5,283 bases of DNA from JBBDWJ01 sp040902925 (GTDB lineage: Bacteria > Acidobacteriota > Terriglobia > Bryobacterales > UBA6623), in contig JBBDWJ010000138.1 in the NCBI GenBank assembly GCA_040902925.1, positions 1-5,283 of the forward strand, in the 5' to 3' direction. How positions within the stretch are numbered: the stretch's first letter is position 1; every line of letters starts with the position of its first letter. Below are positions 3,995-5,283 of this stretch, piece by piece. The position numbers were made by a program, and so were the translations under genes. The notes beneath the pieces are model-generated. The model was given only the letters and a program-made list of their open reading frames with translations, was not told where the DNA came from and ran no database searches.

Positions 3995-5283
3995 TCATTC
4001 CGCGCGCCACGGCGCTTCCTTCGCTCCCAATGAGACCAGGTTGGCGAATAGCCGCACGCCCCCCGGAACTGCGTACGGCAATTGCCGGTACCAGGCATAG
4101 GCGCAATAGATGTAGAGTCCCTTGCCGTGCCGCGCCACGAGCCACCCGCCGCGCTGCGGCTTTTGCCCGCTATCGTTCGTGGCCAGCAGCGGTTTGTAGG
4201 CAGGGTCCCAGCTTTCGAGAAACTTCGAGCCGCGCTGCTCGACCCAGCCTTCGAAATCTTTCTGCGTGATCTGGTTCGGCGTGGTGAAAACCGGGTCCCC
4301 CGGCTCGAGGATTTCCATCTGCGAATCCTCTTCGCTAACTTCCTCGGGACGCCGTCCCATCACGTAGGGATACGGCCCATAGTTGTTGTCGTACTCGGGC
4401 GTGTTGTACTGCACCACCAGCACGCCGCCGTTTTTGACGTACTCGAGCAAGCGCGCGTTGTAGGTGTGGACGTCCTCGCGCGCGGCGTAGGCGCGGATGC
4501 CCAGCAAGATCGTGCTGTATCGGGAAAGGTCGCCCGCGGCCAATGCCGCCGTGTCAAGCAAATCGACCTCGGCTCCAAGCTGACGCAGTGTCTGGGGCAC
4601 GTCGTCGCCAGTGCCCATCACATATCCGGTTCGCAGCCCCGACACCATCTTCACGTCCACAACGCGAATCGTGTGCCGCGCCCCGTGAGACAGATAAACC
4701 GCCGGCAGCCCCGCATAGGTAATCGGCTCAAAGCTCGCACTGTATTCCCTGCCGCCGGAAACCGCGACAGCATCGACCGGATAATCTCCCGCCGCGGCGC
4801 TGGCGGCAATGACCGTGAAGCGGAACTCGCGCTCTTCGCCCTCCTTGTCGAATTCGAACGCGGCGGACTCGGGCTCGCTCCGCCAACCCTGAGGCAGCTT
4901 CACCTTGAGAGCGCCGGTCGAACCCTTGGAGGTGTTGTTGCGCACAACCACCGACAGCGAGTACTTGTCGCCGCCGAGGGGCAAAACACCGGCCTCGGTG
5001 GGAACACGAACCGACACCGCCGGACCAACGACCAATGACCGGCGGTGCTGCACGCCAATCGTATCGACAAAGCTGGTTTCGACGGCCTGTTCGATGCTCG
5101 CCTCGACTCCCGCAATCGAGTAGGTCGCCCGAGCGCGCAGCGGAGGCGCAGGCAGCAACCTGCCGAACGGTTTCGCGTCAGCGGCGTAGTCGTAGTGAAC
5201 AGTCCACACCGATTCGCGGCTCCAATAGGCCTTGGTAGGCGGCGCATCGTTGGCAACCGTGACGCGGAAACGATTCTCGCCGC
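3995..5283 (-). CDS. PIG-L (LmbE-like) family deacetylase, C-terminal part, 5' end outside the window
   Basis: The frame is open from the right edge to TGA at 3995-3997, giving 428 visible residues. Numbering from the edge, about 80-185 is a beta-sandwich of NEW3/Ig-like type (VSVRVPTEAGVLPLGGDKYS, then KVKLPQGW). About 205-420 is a Rossmann-like, glutamine-amidotransferase/ThuA-type domain with MGTGDDVPQTL (222-232), LLGIRAYAAR (259-268), NGGVLVVQYNTPEY (284-297), DFEGWVEQRG and the end YAWYRQLPYAVPG. This arrangement matches the C-terminal half of long PIG-L family deacetylases found in Acidobacteriota and similar bacteria. Their N-terminal domain removes N-acetyl groups from sugars using zinc; that domain and its metal ligands lie beyond the window, so the activity is inferred. 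The amidotransferase-like domain shows no nucleophile Cys at the expected elbow and probably has a binding or structural role. An internal GTG at 5209 is not the start, because matching sequence (APPTKAYWSRES) continues upstream. Confidence 0.88.
   Translation of the reverse strand, partial: GENRFRVTVANDAPPTKAYWSRESVWTVHYDYAADAKPFGRLLPAPPLRARATYSIAGVEASIEQAVETSFVDTIGVQHRRSLVVGPAVSVRVPTEAGVLPLGGDKYSLSVVVRNNTSKGSTGALKVKLPQGWRSEPESAAFEFDKEGEEREFRFTVIAASAAAGDYPVDAVAVSGGREYSASFEPITYAGLPAVYLSHGARHTIRVVDVKMVSGLRTGYVMGTGDDVPQTLRQLGAEVDLLDTAALAAGDLSRYSTILLGIRAYAAREDVHTYNARLLEYVKNGGVLVVQYNTPEYDNNYGPYPYVMGRRPEEVSEEDSQMEILEPGDPVFTTPNQITQKDFEGWVEQRGSKFLESWDPAYKPLLATNDSGQKPQRGGWLVARHGKGLYIYCAYAWYRQLPYAVPGGVRLFANLVSLGAKEAPWRAE

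Noticed and set aside
4082..5038. Long plus-strand frame (318 codons) opposite the deacetylase
   Set aside because: Antisense shadow of the PIG-L family gene, with no recognisable domain and no ribosome binding site.
1471..5283. The four minus-strand genes as a dedicated new pathway or defence system
   Set aside because: Gaps of about 150-200 bases, unrelated functions and an intervening palindrome give no sequence support for a single functional unit.

Overview
The window looks like a piece of a GC-rich (roughly 60%), Gram-negative-type environmental chromosome. A PEP-CTERM-sorted exported protein, a long PIG-L/LmbE-type deacetylase with extra C-terminal domains and a pentapeptide-repeat protein together fit the Acidobacteriota best, with Planctomycetota or similar groups as alternatives. 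The lineage is an inference from gene content; no rRNA or taxonomic marker is present.

Layout, left to right. The left edge (to 142) holds the last 46 codons of a plus-strand gene, possibly a PLP-dependent aminotransferase or MocR-type protein. It is followed by weak terminator-like structure and a tRNA-Thr(CGU)-like gene (259-333) whose 3' half is canonical and whose 5' half is degenerate. About 300 noncoding bases with two adjacent small hairpins lead to a PEP-CTERM protein (646-1413, plus) with an exceptionally strong ribosome binding site. A 57-base convergent gap with a hairpin separates it from four minus-strand genes. In transcription order (right to left) these are: the C-terminal part of a PIG-L family deacetylase (3995 to beyond the right edge), a DJ-1/PfpI family protein (3287-3847), a pentapeptide-repeat protein (2471-3088) and a glucose-1-dehydrogenase-like short-chain dehydrogenase (1471-2277).

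The minus-strand genes are co-directional but separated by about 150-200 bases each, so they need not be one operon. The DJ-1 and SDR genes share an identical 14-base leader/start sequence. Between the deacetylase and the DJ-1 gene lies a large, nearly perfect palindrome (arms of 24 bases, one mismatch), which is the clearest non-coding structure in the window and resembles REP/RAYT-type mobile palindromes.

I see no convincing new multi-gene system. The observations most worth following are the palindrome, the degenerate tRNA as a possible integration scar, an unexplained protein-like reading frame just after the DJ-1 gene, and a 15-base repeat trace that continues past the pentapeptide gene's stop codon.
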